From positions 1,663,527 through 1,727,526 of the forward strand of contig NW_022985169.1 in the NCBI RefSeq assembly GCF_010093535.1: a stretch of 64,000 nucleotides of DNA, in the 5' to 3' direction. The DNA is from Lindgomyces ingoldianus. Its lineage: Eukaryota; Ascomycota; Dothideomycetes; Pleosporales; Lindgomycetaceae. Positions 1-10,300 of the stretch are shown piece after piece; positions within the stretch are counted from its first letter, which is position 1; every line of letters starts with the position of its first letter. Made by a program: the position numbers and the translations under genes. The notes beneath the pieces were generated by a model, which had not been told where the DNA came from, ran no database searches, and saw only the letters and a list, made by a program, of their open reading frames with translations.

Positions 1-1980
1 TTAGCCTTACTTAGGTAGTTTTTTTCTAAGTTATTAAAAAGTAAGTCTAGAGACCTTCTATATTAAGTGCTACTTAGGTGTTGTTTAGGTGTAAGTGTAA
101 GCATATATCTTAGCATTAAAAAAAGTTAAAGTTTAGAACTTACTCTTAGTAATTAAAGGCAACCTTATGCTAATACAGCTATAGTTATTTTAGGATTAAG
201 TTATAACATTTTATATTTATTACATAAAGCTTAATCTGCTCTTTATAGTGTTAGGAGGTAATTATAATAGTTGTAGTATAAAAGATAGAACTTTTTTTAA
301 GTTATTTTTTATTAAATCTAGTTAAGTAAATTATTTAGGTAAGTAGTGTTAATTAAAGATTTAGTTTACATGCTAGTTCTTTATTAATATAACCTATGCT
401 GTTTACTTCTAAGTTAATAAAAGCTTATATTAAAGCTAATATAGTTTTTTATTATAAATATATAAAAATATTAACTTAGTACTTCTAGTTATTAGTAGAG
501 GACTTAGCCTATAAGTTAGCAAAGATCTAGTGTTAAATTAGTCCTAAAGGGCAACTTAGCCCTAGGACAAGCCTTTTTGCAGGCTTTTACTGCTATAGCT
601 GCGGCTATGTTAAGAGTAGTAAAAAAGATTAAAGCTTAAATATAAGTTAAAGCCTTTATAAAAATAAGATTAGAATAGTAAAAATCTTTAATAAGTGCTA
701 GCAGCGCTACTTATGTAAACTTAAAGAAGAGAAATAGAGCAGTTTTAAAAAATATAACTATGCTTACTACACTTAAAGCATTAACTTTTTTTTTATAATT
801 TTTACACTTTCTAGAACTAACTAGAGCATAATTTAAATTAATTTTTATTATATTAGAGTTCTTATTTGTAACTGCGCTAGTTTAGGGGCGTATTAGGGCT
901 TATATAAGGAGAAACCTTATATTATTATTGTAGGTAGCAATTAGGTTTACATATATGTTAAGGTTGTTTAGAAGGGGTTCTTCTACTATAGCGTGTTATA
1001 GTTTAGTTAAAAGAGAGTTATATAAGGCTATAATTAGACCTATCTTATTTAGGCCTATATTAGATGCAAGTTAGCAGAACTTAGTAAAGTATAAAGTAAA
1101 GCTTTTTTTTTTATTATAAAGTGTTTAGGTAACTTAAAGCTATTAACTTTTTATTTAAGTCTCTATAAGTTACTTATAGAAACACTATAAATTAATCTAG
1201 GTTAATAATATCTTTCTTTATTAGTAAGTTAATTAAGGCTATTATATTATAGTTAAGTTAAAAGTAGGCATATAGTAACTAAAAGCGTTTAGAGAGGAAT
1301 TAGTCTACATTTCTTTTAAGTTTATATTAGAGCTTGTGTAGGAAGAAAGGTAGATCTTTCTATTTTCTATTAAATAGCAGAGAATTAGAGAGTTAGTTAG
1401 ATTTTATTACTAAGTTAAAAAGGTTATAGGTTATAGGCAGTGTTAAGCAGAAAAGAGTTAAGCTATCTCTAGACTTTTAAGTAAGCTTTAAGGCTAGTAA
1501 GTTCTTAGTTTTTACTACTATAACAAAAGTTAAGGCAAAAATAGACTACTTAATAATATAAAGCTATTTTTTAAAGTTCTTTTAAAAAGCTTTAAAGCTT
1601 ATAATATAGTAGCTTTCTTATAAAGTAAGCACTTTTTAAAAGGCTTTTTAGCTTACTTTAATAGCTTAAAGTTATGTAAGTACTAAGCTTATTAGATTAA
1701 ATTTAGAGGCTATTCTTAGCTAGAGTTTTAACATAACATAATGTTATAATTATGCATAAGTAAGGTTATAAAGCTTTACAGAAGTCTAGTTTAATTACTA
1801 CATAAGGTATTATAGTAGGTATAAGACATTATGTAAGAAATAAAAAAGTTTAGAAAGAAATTAGTAATTAAATACTTAGCTTAAAAGTCTAAGCGCTTTA
1901 GGTATAAATTAAGCCTATTCTAGGTTTAGTTAGTGTTAAGGCAGTTTATGCTTAAGTTTATGTCTGTGTTGTGTTGTGTT
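1..1980. repeat. AT-rich RIP-degraded repeat, unclassified
   Basis: Very AT-rich sequence with stops in every frame, full of TA, TAG and CTA, with the surviving C mostly in CpT. That is the composition of the identified, RIP-mutated transposons further right. I could not recognise a polymerase, integrase or transposase motif on either strand, so the family is unknown. No gene is visible. Confidence 0.6.
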
Positions 1981-2059
1981 TGTGTCAGACGTGCACTAAT
2001 AATACTCTAGTACGCGTCTGATACGGTTATGTCTGGGATCTGGGGAGGATACCGTGACA
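1981..2059. repeat. Possible LTR fragment, C/G-retaining patch
   Basis: A 79-bp stretch that starts TGTGTCAGACG and ends ACCGTGACA, so it has TG...CA ends and normal base composition inside an AT-rich block. It carries a short inverted repeat, TCAGACG at 1985-1991 and CGTCTGA at 2016-2022. Normal-GC sequence continues to about 2,150. It may be the end of a solo LTR. No partner copy or target-site duplication was found in the window, so this is tentative. Confidence 0.25.
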
Positions 2060-2150
2060 TAGAGTAGCAATTGTTCACCAGCAGGTGGAGCCTCCCTAGG
2101 CAGCCCTGACGTCAGCGACGCGCTAGGGCATGGATGATATACACTTCTGC

Positions 2151-3186
2151 TAATCTTCTAGCTTTAACCTATCCTACTCCTCCTTTAGAATAGACTCTAT
2201 CTCTTTAATATTACTTATTTAGTGTTTTCTTTTTAAAATCTAAATCTTTATAATGCGCTAGAGGTTCTTAATAAGATTTAAATTAGAACTTTATGCTAGC
2301 CACACTATACAATCTATATAAAGCTTTTCTTAGAAACCTGCAGTTATATTTAACCTGTAGTATAAAGCTCTATCCTCTTGCTATAACGCAATACTGTGTT
2401 TTTTAAAGACTTTAGCATAAAATAGCTATGTGTAAGTAGCTAAGACTTTATTATAGTATCTTTTTAAGTCTATCTACTTGCCTTAAGGCAGTATAACTAG
2501 CTCTAACTTAAAATCTTAGGATATAGCTGCCTATACTCTAACAGAGCTTCTCCTGCTCTTAAAAGTAGGCTTTAGGTATTAAGATTTATACACACATAAT
2601 GCCCCTTTCTTCTACTTGCAGTATTAGGTAGTAGAGATAAGTCCTACTTTAAAAGTTAATTTGTTAGAGAAGTAAATGCATTTAAAGTTATTATTATTTT
2701 AGGTTTTTATATAGGCACCCTAGCAATAATAATTAAGCTTGTAGGAAAGCTTAAAGTAGAGCTTAGTGCGCAGTTTAAATGCGTAGTACTTATTTTTTAT
2801 AGGTATTACTTTACTATATTAACACAGATTGCAGTTGTTATTTTTTTAGAAGTAGCAAGTACTTTATATGTTTTAAAGGGAAACTGCTTTAAGTGTTTTA
2901 CTAATTATTACTCTGCGCGCTTATTAAGCTTTAAAAGTTTCTCTATGTAACAGGCCTTTTTCTAGGGCTTATCCTTACATTTTTATAACTGCTTAAGTAT
3001 TAACTTAATTAACAGAATTAGAATAGAAAAAGTCTTCTATATCTTTAAGAGGCTAAAACTAATATAAGAGAGCGCCTAGATGCTAGCAAGGGTAGGCTTA
3101 TTGTATTCACAGTAAGCAGTTTTAGGTTAGGAAGGCATAGTGGTAGTGTAGAGAAGGAGGAGAACGAGTGGTGCGGAAAATTTTAA
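2151..3186. repeat. AT-rich RIP-degraded repeat, unclassified
   Basis: AT-rich sequence with stops in all frames, as in 1-1,980. No protein family could be recognised. It ends where a copia-type LTR in reverse orientation begins. Confidence 0.5.
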
Positions 3187-3449
3187 GGTGTGTGGGTTGA
3201 CCCGATATAGTAAGTTAAGCGAGAGGATGATGACTTCTTAGCACCTATTGTACAAAGTAGGTATTGTAAGGGCAACATGTTTCTAGTTCTATTTTGCTCT
3301 TGTCTTTCCTCTGTACAGAGGAAAAGAGGGATATCTAGATGTTCGCGCACGGAGGTTCGCGCACAAGCATCATGTGACATAGATACGTGATCCTGCTTGT
3401 GCGCGATAGCTAGTATCTAAACCGTGACGCTGCTGCTGCGTACAAACAC
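3187..3449 (-). repeat. Copia-family LTR, probably solo
   Basis: Read on the minus strand this begins TGTTTGTACGCAGCAGCAGC and matches the 266-bp LTRs of the copia element at 26,565-32,752, including the stretches around ATCACGTATCTATGTCACAT and the CTGTACAGAGGAAA block. The second half diverges, so it is a related subfamily. No internal copia sequence is attached on either side, which suggests a solo LTR. Flanks TTTAA (3,182-3,186) and CTTAA (3,450-3,454) could be a target-site duplication altered by one C-to-T change. A 65-codon open frame here is not a gene. Confidence 0.55.
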
Positions 3450-3600
3450 TTAAGTTATTTAATTTGTTTAAGTTATTTAGTTTATTTAGTTTATTTAAGT
3501 TATTTAAGTTATTTAGTTTATTTAAGTTATTTAAGTTATTTAGTTTATTTAAGTTATTTAAGTTATTTAGTTTATTTAGTTTATTTAGTTTAAGTAAAAT
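3450..3600. repeat. AT minisatellite (TTAAGTTATTTAGTTTATT-type)
   Basis: An imperfect array of 9-18 bp units built from TTTAGTTTATT and TTAAGTTATTT. The same kind of array recurs at 21,045-21,180 (opposite strand) and 40,300-41,010. After each array comes the same flank, with AAAATAATAA and AAGTTAAAAGTGCTATAAAT, so this is the tail of a dispersed repeat and not an isolated microsatellite. Confidence 0.7.
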
Positions 3601-3653
3601 AATAAGAATAAAGTTAAAAGTGCTATAAATCTTAAATAGCTAACTAGGTTATT

Positions 3654-3764
3654 GTAAGGACGGAGCTCTGTACCACTACGCTAATACAACCAAAAAGGTG
3701 CGAATAATCAACCAACAGTTAATTATTGCGTACAGAATAGTATATATACCCGTCGCACGTAAGC
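3654..3764. repeat. Direct repeat unit with tRNA-like half, copy 1
   Basis: This 111-bp block is repeated at 4,047-4,158 on the other side of an assembly gap. The few differences seen are C/T transitions (for example CGCTAAT versus CGCCAAT), in line with light RIP. It contains the 5' half of a tRNA-like sequence on the minus strand (A-box TGGCGTAGTGGTA in copy 2). In copy 1 the tRNA similarity stops after the anticodon region. Confidence 0.6.
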
Positions 3765-3999
3765 NNNNNNNNNNNNNNNNNNNNNNNNNNNNNNNNNNNN
3801 NNNNNNNNNNNNNNNNNNNNNNNNNNNNNNNNNNNNNNNNNNNNNNNNNNNNNNNNNNNNNNNNNNNNNNNNNNNNNNNNNNNNNNNNNNNNNNNNNNNN
3901 NNNNNNNNNNNNNNNNNNNNNNNNNNNNNNNNNNNNNNNNNNNNNNNNNNNNNNNNNNNNNNNNNNNNNNNNNNNNNNNNNNNNNNNNNNNNNNNNNNN
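3765..3999. other. Assembly gap (235 N)
   Basis: A run of N. It lies between two copies of a direct repeat, so it is probably a repeat the assembler could not resolve. Its length should not be trusted. Confidence 0.95.
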
Positions 4000-4086
4000 A
4001 GGTGGGGGTCGAACACCGACCGTACCCCGCTGTTGGTTGATTATTATGTAAGGACGGAGCTCTGTACCACTACGCCAATACAACTA
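4000..4086 (-). tRNA. tRNA-like sequence (tRNA pseudogene or SINE head)
   Basis: On the minus strand there is an A-box (TTGGCGTAGTGGTA) and a B-box-like GTGTTCGACCC followed by CCCACCT, about 75 bases apart, with a possible intron (TAATAATCAACCAACAG) after a TAC anticodon candidate. The T arm appears two bases short compared with a regular GTGGGTTCGACCCCCAC arm, and the 3' acceptor half is lost in the gap. I read this as a degenerate tRNA or the head of a tRNA-derived SINE, not a confident functional tRNA. Confidence 0.35.
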
Positions 4087-4158
4087 AAAAGGTGCGAATA
4101 ATCAACCAACAGTTAATTATTGCGTACAGAATAGTATATATACCTGTCGCACGTAAGC
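4047..4158. repeat. Direct repeat unit with tRNA-like half, copy 2
   Basis: Second copy of the block at 3,654-3,764. It includes AATAATCAACCAACAG, the exact inverse of CTGTTGGTTGATTATT at about 4,030-4,045, so the tRNA-like part is flanked by a perfect 16-bp inverted repeat. It ends GTCGCACGTAAGC, then C/G-normal sequence GCCATCTCGGCCTTAC. Confidence 0.6.
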
Positions 4159-4189
4159 GCCATCTCGGCCTTACAGTTATACTATAGTT

Positions 4190-4312
4190 ATACTTTTATT
4201 ATAAATTTTAGTAATTGTAATTACTATTACTAGAGCTAAAATGTTGCATAGTAATTACTATTACTATAGTAAACAGCAGCTATAGTAAACAGCAGCCATA
4301 GTTAAAACTAAG
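4190..4312. repeat. Palindromic AT microsatellite (TAGTAATAGTAATTACTATTACTA)
   Basis: Repeats of TAATTACTATTACTA with short spacers, and a pair of TATAGTAAACAGCAGC units. The same self-complementary motif recurs at 20,770-20,893, 39,550-39,725 and 41,135-41,160, where it is joined to CAGGGTTGC ends. Confidence 0.6.
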
Positions 4313-4315
4313 TAC

Positions 4316-4522
4316 CTTAGCGTTATAATTAAGAGTAAGAAAGTTAAAATAGATCTAGTGAAAGTCTAGAAAATAAAGAAGTAGCTAGAGCCTACGTGTA
4401 CAAAGAAGGTTAAAGCGTTCCTTAGCCTAACAGGCTATGTGCAACAAATAATAAAAGATTACTTAAAAATAGCACTCCTCCTTACTAACACTACTAGTAA
4501 AAAAAGAGTGTAAGTAAAGTTC
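4316..4522 (+). pseudogene. Gypsy0 fragment, left part (RT/RNase H junction)
   Basis: Conceptual translation, ignoring stops, gives VKAFLSLTGYVQQIIKDYLK followed by IALLLTNTTSKK. This corresponds to the conserved gypsy segment between reverse transcriptase and RNase H (typically GFLGLTGYYR.FI.DYSKIA.PLT.LT). The reading is broken at 4,522 by insertion of gypsy1 and continues at 19,141. The gypsy1 target-site duplication AGTTC is the last five bases here and the first five there. This is the outermost, hence oldest, layer of the nest. Confidence 0.65.
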
Positions 4523-5107
4523 TGTTACAGTCTATAGTTGGACCAACGTAACTCCACCAAGAGTGCTCCACAATCTAGCTAGGTTGGGGCAGGGCTCGCT
4601 TACAAACCAATTAGAAGATGCAGAGGCAGCGCAGCTGCCCGCAGTTATAGAAGAATGCATCATCTAATAAAAAGACAGGCTATAAATTAGACAAGCCTAA
4701 CAAGCCTAGCAAGTCTATTGCTATAAACTTACTAAACTTGCCTAACTTGTTCTTAGCACCTCTAGACATGTATATAGTTTAGACCTTAAATAACTTTTTA
4801 AAAGGTGTGTTTAACATTTAGTTTATTTTTTACATAGACTAAGTAGCATTCTATCTTTCTAAAAAGCTGCAATACTATTTGTATATCTTACACTATATAT
4901 ACCTCTAATTCTGTCTAACAAGACTGTTTAACCTAGCTACTACACTGCTGCTATAGGGACAAACTATAATCTAGTCACGCTACCCCCACTCTATTAGCCT
5001 AATAGCTATTATGTGGGACTGCACACTCTACTGTTAGCCCCTTCTCTCTGTTTTAACCCTAAGGAATAACATTAACTTAAGTGCTTTCTAAAGCAAGGAT
5101 TGTAATA
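4523..5107 (+). repeat. Gypsy1 5' LTR
   Basis: 585 bp, starting TGTTACAGTCTATAGTTGGA and ending GCAAGGATTGTAATA (ancestral end GTAACA). It aligns with LTRs at 18,553-19,140 and 36,868-37,452. The first ~140 bp keep C/G (GGACCAACGTAACTCCACC) where the matching part of the 3' LTR is C-to-T changed. The reverse holds for the last ~180 bp. It carries a candidate promoter region with CACTATATATACC. Confidence 0.85.
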
Positions 5108-5149
5108 TTAAACACTGCACCTCTTAAAAAGTATAACTACTTAACATAA

Positions 5150-6885
5150 CCTTAATTCTAACATAGCCTATGTAGCCTTATTAGGATTATTAGAAGTTTT
5201 AACAGCTAATAAAAGAGTCCTAGCAGAACAGATTAATAGTATCTAGAATAACATTAAGAAACTCTAGTAGATTAGTAATAAGATTAACAAACTTATTAGT
5301 CTTTATAAAGAAGTAAAAAACTTACACTAAAAAATAGTAGAATTTTATAACTAACTTACTTAAATAAATCTTTAAACAGTTATAAGCTCTGCAAACTAGA
5401 TACACACGCTATAAGTAAAGCTAGCTAAGCTTTAAAATATCTTAACTAAAAAAGTAAGCATTGCAGCTAAGAAGACTTTGTAACTAGCCCTTTTAAAGCC
5501 TTTTAAAAGATTGCCTAAGAACCTCGGCCTCTTTTTTACTAGATGCTACCTCTATATGTAATACAACAGAGGAGCATTCTAAACTAATATAGAAATAATA
5601 TCCTAGATAGGATTATATTTAGAAGGACTTTTTATAATTTAGTTCTAACTACACATAGATAACTAGATAAATTTTAGAGTAAATAGCACGATACTAAATC
5701 TTAAAACTAAGAAAATATTTAGTAGTGTAGAAGCCTTTAAAGAAGCCCTATTAACTATTTATAAAACATTAAATAAATAAAAAATTGCAGCTAACAAACT
5801 AGATGCTTTAAAACAAGAAAAAGGTATAGCATAGTACTATGCTGTACGCTTTAGAGAGCAACTAGCTATCTATAGATAGACAGACTAGAAAGCCCTCTGC
5901 TAAATGTTCTATAATAGGTTAAAAGACATAATAAAAGATAAATTTATGCATAATAGAAAGCTAACTACTTTGATGTCATTGTTGGCAATGGCGTCGCTGA
6001 GTCGCTTCAGTACTAGAACGCCGAAGCCATCACCACGTGCATAACCATTTGCACGGTTGTCAAAGGGATATGACTAGCTATTAGGTGATAAGAGACCCAA
6101 ATTCGAAAGCGTATGGATATTGTCCGGATACACCAAGAGATTACATCCCGCAGCGAGGCTCTGTAAAATGTGAGTCACCCCTCACCAGTAGACACCTCTA
6201 GGTCACGATACTTACCATGTCAGCATTCCTGCTGACTAAACTCTTGCAGGCTAAATCAATCGCCATCAAACTGCTTGAGCAAGCAGAATCGAGATTGCAG
6301 CTTGCGAAAGATTTTATTATAAAAGTAATACTTTATAATAATAGGCATAGAGAACGCAAGAGAGAGAAACAGCGCAGAGGAGCTCTCTAGAAACCTAAGT
6401 TTGTTCCTAAGAAAAAAGAAGCTCTTTATTATAATAAAAAACTAATAGACCTTAGTTACATAAAATATATATAAAGCCCTCTTTTAAAGAAAAGCTAAGC
6501 CTCTAGACATAATAGGCTGCTTTTAACTAGGAAGTAATAAAAGTAGCTAGAAAATAAGGCCTACCTAAACTATAAAAAAGTAGGACATTTTTACTAAAAT
6601 TGCCTAGACTTCTAGAAGAGGGAGAATAAAGATACTACTATAATAATAAAAGCTATTACTGCTAAATACAGCCTTCTAGATAAGAAAATATTAGAAAGAT
6701 TAGACAATAGACTCTACTAGTAATGCAAAGAAAACCACTCTTTAAAAAACTACTTTAAAGTGTATTAAAAGGTAGTTATTAAAAATTTTAGTAGCCTTAA
6801 TTAAGTGTTGCAGAACCTTATAATTCTTAAAGAATATAAAGAAAAGACTTAGATCTAAGGATACATTATAAATATTAAAAAAGGA
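5150..6885 (+). pseudogene. Gypsy1 gag, RIP-degraded and interrupted
   Basis: Conceptual translation shows a coiled-coil-like N-terminal part (INKINKLISLYKEVKNL), a capsid-like segment (FREQLAIYRXTDXKALC, about 5,850-5,900), a Lys/Arg-rich stretch (RHRERKREKQRRGALXKPK) and a CCHC zinc knuckle at about 6,560-6,612. In the knuckle both first cysteines read Tyr (TAC, TAT in place of TGC, TGT), the expected G-to-A result of RIP, while His and the last Cys survive. Many in-frame TAG/TAA codons make it dead. A 335-bp foreign piece interrupts it at 5,972. The copy at 24,766-25,640 shows the uninterrupted sequence. Confidence 0.7.
5972..6306 (-). pseudogene. Captured polyketide synthase ketosynthase (KS) fragment with intron
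   Basis: A normal-GC 335-bp island inside RIP-mutated gag. On the minus strand exon A (6,216-6,306) encodes DSACSSSLMAIDLACKSL, the KS active-site Cys motif (family form DTACSSS). An intron follows (6,161-6,215, 55 bp, GTAAGT...TTTTACAG, branch-like GTGACTCAC). Exon B (5,972-6,160) encodes SLAAGCNLLVYPDN...LSNLGLLSP and RANGYARGDGFGVLVLKRL, the second conserved KS block. The reading is open except for one TAG (plus strand 6,074-6,076), which would be CAG before a single C-to-T change. KS domains condense acyl units in fungal type I polyketide synthases; this piece covers roughly a quarter of the domain and cannot function. The retained intron shows it came from genomic DNA, not from an mRNA copy. 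Relative to the sister copy at 25,061 one T is missing at the join and there is no target-site duplication. Confidence 0.9.
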
Positions 6886-6889
6886 AAGG

Positions 6890-8100
6890 AATAGGAAGCT
6901 AAGAGCTGCTATTTTTTAACACATACCTAAGATAAAGCAACTGTGTATAGAAATACTTAAGAAATGTAACACATGCAATAGAAATAACCTCTAGAGGCAT
7001 AAAACATATAAATGCCTTTAACTAATTAAAGCTTTAAAGTAGCTATAGAAATAATTATTATAAACTTTATAATAGAACTTCCCTTATTAAAGGAACTAGG
7101 AATAGAGAGAATATGCAACATAATAATAGTAGCTTTTAATAAAACTACAAAGTACCTATATACATAGCTATTAGAAAAAACTATTATAGCTAAAGAATTT
7201 GTATATAAACTTAAATGTAATATAGTGTTAGTACATAGATGTTTTAAGACTATTATCTCTAATAAAGATAAGCTATTTACTAGTAACTTTTAGAAAGTAG
7301 CTATAAGACACTTTAGTATAACAAATAAGTTATCTATAGTATACTACCTATAGATAGATAAACAGACTAAGCAAGTAAACACTAAAGTAAAAAAATACTT
7401 AAAGAAATATGTTTCCTATAGTTAAAATAACTAGGCAGAGTAGCTTTTAATAGCACAGTTAGCTATTAACATAGTAGAATTAGCTATAATAAAAGAAACA
7501 CTGTATAAAGCTAATTTTAGCTATAATTCTTATTTTACGCTGTATAGAAACTAGTCTATAGATTTACTAGAATTAATTAACTAGCTATTAAACTTATAAA
7601 GTATACATAAAAGATTAGTAGTTAAAGCTAAATCTAGTTAGAAGATAATAGAATAATATGCAAATAAAACACAGCAACCTAGACTAGAAATCTGCCTTAG
7701 AGATTATATTTACTTTAAAACAAAGAACTTTAAGATACTATAACCCTCTAGGAAGCTAGTAGAAAGAAAGATAAGACTTTATAAAGTTTTATAAACTTAA
7801 TAAAATAACTATAAGCTAAAGCTTTCTTTACACATAAAAATACACCTATAGTTTTATGTCTTAAAACTAGAAAAAGCATTTAAAAAAATTCCTTTATCTA
7901 TGCAAAAATAGAAAGACATAGAAATAAAATATAAAGTAGAATAAATTATTAGTAACTAAAAAAATAAAAAAGAGTTTCTAGTAAAATAGAAAGAATAGCT
8001 TACTAGTAAAAATACTTAGAAACTAGCTAAGAACCTAAGAAACGCGCAGTAGTTAGTACAGAAGTACCTTTAAGCTCCTCTAAGAGAAACTAGCTAGGCA
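6890..8100 (+). pseudogene. Gypsy1 integrase and chromodomain, RIP-degraded
   Basis: Conceptual translation shows the integrase zinc finger end (CNTCNRNK), the catalytic core (IIIDFIIELPLLKELGIER, TIISNKDKLFTSNF where the catalytic Asp of the SDRD motif reads Asn, then NKLSIVYYL and KQTKQVNTKVKKYLKKYVSY), the C-terminal part, and a chromodomain-like end (VEXIISNXKNKKEFLVKXK followed by NTXKLAKNLRNAQ) at about 7,930-8,070. This order identifies a chromovirus of the Ty3/gypsy group. Tryptophans expected at conserved positions mostly read TAG/TAA, as RIP predicts. Confidence 0.75.
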
Positions 8101-8164
8101 ATAAAGCACCTATCTTAAAAAGAATAGCTATGTTATTATTAGATAGCAGCAGCCTTTACAGACA

Positions 8165-8500
8165 AGTTTTTAATAAAGAGGGCTAAGAAAGTAAGCGCCT
8201 TTTAGCTTCTGCCTTAAGGGCTTTTATCTTGTCTAAAGAGAAGAGGTCCCTCTCTAAATACTTTATGCAGCAAGCCTTTAATAAACCTAGTAATCTTTAG
8301 ATATAATCCTATTTAAAACACTCTTTAGCCTTTACCTTTGCTAACTTTTAGAAATAATAAGCCTGTTCCTTGTTAAGCTTCTGCTTATAAGCCTTTACTG
8401 CTTTAGCAGATTACAGAAGCTTCTCTCTCTCCCTCTTTAACTAGTCTTATATAGTGTTAGAAGTAAAAGTATTACACTAATTATTCTTTTTTACACACTC
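8165..8500 (-). pseudogene. Antisense ORF in gypsy1 3' region (coiled-coil, basic)
   Basis: On the strand opposite to gag-pol, between the chromodomain and the 3' LTR, a stop-broken reading frame encodes a Lys/Glu/Leu-rich protein: LKREREKLL near its start, YKQKLNKEQ, and YLERDLFSLDKIKALKAEAK near its end. Gypsy2 has an equivalent frame at 10,016-10,290 (YLEEDLLSLDKLKAFKA) and the element at 24,758-37,452 has one at 36,305-36,580 (YLKKNLSFLDKIKALEAKV), always antisense and always in the same place. The predicted product would be a small coiled-coil protein. Function unknown. Confidence 0.6.
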
Positions 8501-9119
8501 TACGCATTTATTTAAGGACAAGGTTAATACATAAAATAACTTTAATAACGTACTTCACAGGCAAGTTGCTTACACACCTAAGTTGCTTACTTTTACTAAG
8601 ACCCTACTAAACTACTCTTTCTACACTAATGTATTCCTAATAACACTACTTAGACGCGCTAAAAGAACATTAGATACAGCTTACGCTCTAAGCTTTTAAA
8701 TAAGACATAAAACTCTTAAAGAAACATGCTGCAGCTATGTACAGAGTCCTTTAAAAGATAATAAATAACTACAGCGCTAGATAACCTTTACAAGCTAATT
8801 CTATAGCTAACTTATAAAAGCTAGGCAATAAGAAGGAGCAGGTGATTATTAAGACTATACTTAAGCTATATGCGCAAGGATTTTCCTCTTAGATAGCATT
8901 TATAGCTAATTCTTTGCGCGCCAAGCATAATCTAGGCTATGTTAGCATAAACTAGCCTAGTACGTTTATAAAGTGTTATTTAAAGCTTAAAGTAAAGTTT
9001 TAAGCGTAAGTATAGTTAATAGATATTTAGCCTATAATAAAGCTTATCTTGCTAAAGTTATATGTGTTATTATCTTAGATGCTATACTTAGCTTTAATAT
9101 TCTCTATAAGGCTAAACCT

Positions 9120-9699
9120 TGTTACAATCCTTGCTCTAATAAAATAGTGTTTTTTGAGAGCACTACAGCCTATGGTGTGTTAATGTTAGAGGGGGAGGAC
9201 TTAGCTAGATCAGGTGTACAGTCCGTCGAGCAGAGTGTGGGTTAGGCGGAGTTAAGAAGGCAGGTTGTGGTTTAGCCTAGCAGCTGTATAGGGAGCTAGC
9301 AAACCTAATCTAAAAGAATAGGAAAAGAGGTATATATAGTGCAAGATATACAAGGCAGTAATGTCCTCTTTATAAAGGTTTTAATGCCTCTTAGTCTATT
9401 AAGTAGATAAAGACTAAATAGTAATTACAGCCTTTCTAACTATAGCTGTAATTAGAGCTATATACATAGGGTTTGCATGCTTGCTGTCTGCATAGCCTGC
9501 ATAGCCTGCAAGCCTGCAAGGCCTACAGTCTTATTAGATAGTGCATTCTGTTAGGCTTTTATCTAAAAGCTAAAGCTATTCCTTATCTATCCTGTTACAT
9601 AATTTGTTTAATATAGGGCTAAGCGTCTTCTATCTAACATTACTTAGGCTGTGTAGGACAGCTAATTAGGTTATTATAGTCTGTTTGTTAGCTGTAACA
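9120..9699 (-). repeat. Gypsy2 3' LTR
   Basis: 580 bp, TGTTACAATCCTTGC...GTTAGCTGTAACA on the plus strand. A TATA-like GAGGTATATATAGTGCAAG lies near the middle. In the outer ~190 bp it retains C/G where the other LTR has T/A (GTCCGTCGAGCAG here, GTCTGTTAAGCAG there). Confidence 0.9.
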
Positions 9700-10015
9700 T
9701 GTAGGCTTCCCTTCTAGTTAGCATCCTTGCTGTTACAGTGTTTCTGCTGTAAGCGCTAGTTTTTTTTTTTAGCTAGTGCATGCTTATTCTTAAAACTTTA
9801 CTAAATGTCTAATTTTTCTAACTATACCTTATTAGGCTTCTTATTTCTCTACTACTGCGCGTTGTCTTTACACTGTTGCCTGTCTTAATCCTCTTTACTA
9901 TACTAAGATGTGTCCTTATAGTGCCTGTTACTTAAGCAGTTCCTCTTACATAATGTCCTTATTATTAGATAAGTGTGTAGAGTGTGTGTAAAAAGAGGGT
10001 TATTATAACATTTTT

Positions 10016-10300
10016 ATGTCTAACGCAGCTTAGAATTATTTAAAGCAGGAGCGCAAAAAGCTGTTAGCAGAACTAGATGTAATTTAGAGGGATAAAATGC
10101 GCAAAAAGAAAGAGGAGGTGTAAATAAAAAAGAAGTTGCTAAAACATTTTTAGTTAATTATTTTTTATTAAAAGAGGGCCTGTAAACAGTTAAAGGTGTT
10201 AGAGAGTTAAAGAGTAAAGTATCTAGAAGAAGACCTCTTATCTCTAGATAAGCTTAAAGCGTTTAAGGCAAAGGCTATAGGTCTTTTTTTTCTTAGCCTA
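10016..10300 (+). pseudogene. Antisense ORF in gypsy2 3' region (coiled-coil, basic)
   Basis: Starting at an ATG, the frame encodes NYLKQERKKLLAELDVI, a run rich in Lys/Glu (RDKMRKKKEEV) and, near the end, YLEEDLLSLDKLKAFKAKA, broken by a few TAG/TAA codons. It lies antisense to gypsy2 gag-pol, next to the 3' LTR. It is the best-preserved of three equivalent frames (see 8,165-8,500 and 36,305-36,580). The shared pattern YLxxxLxxLDKxKA, despite heavy RIP in all three, points to a real ancestral gene. No named domain recognised. Confidence 0.6.
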
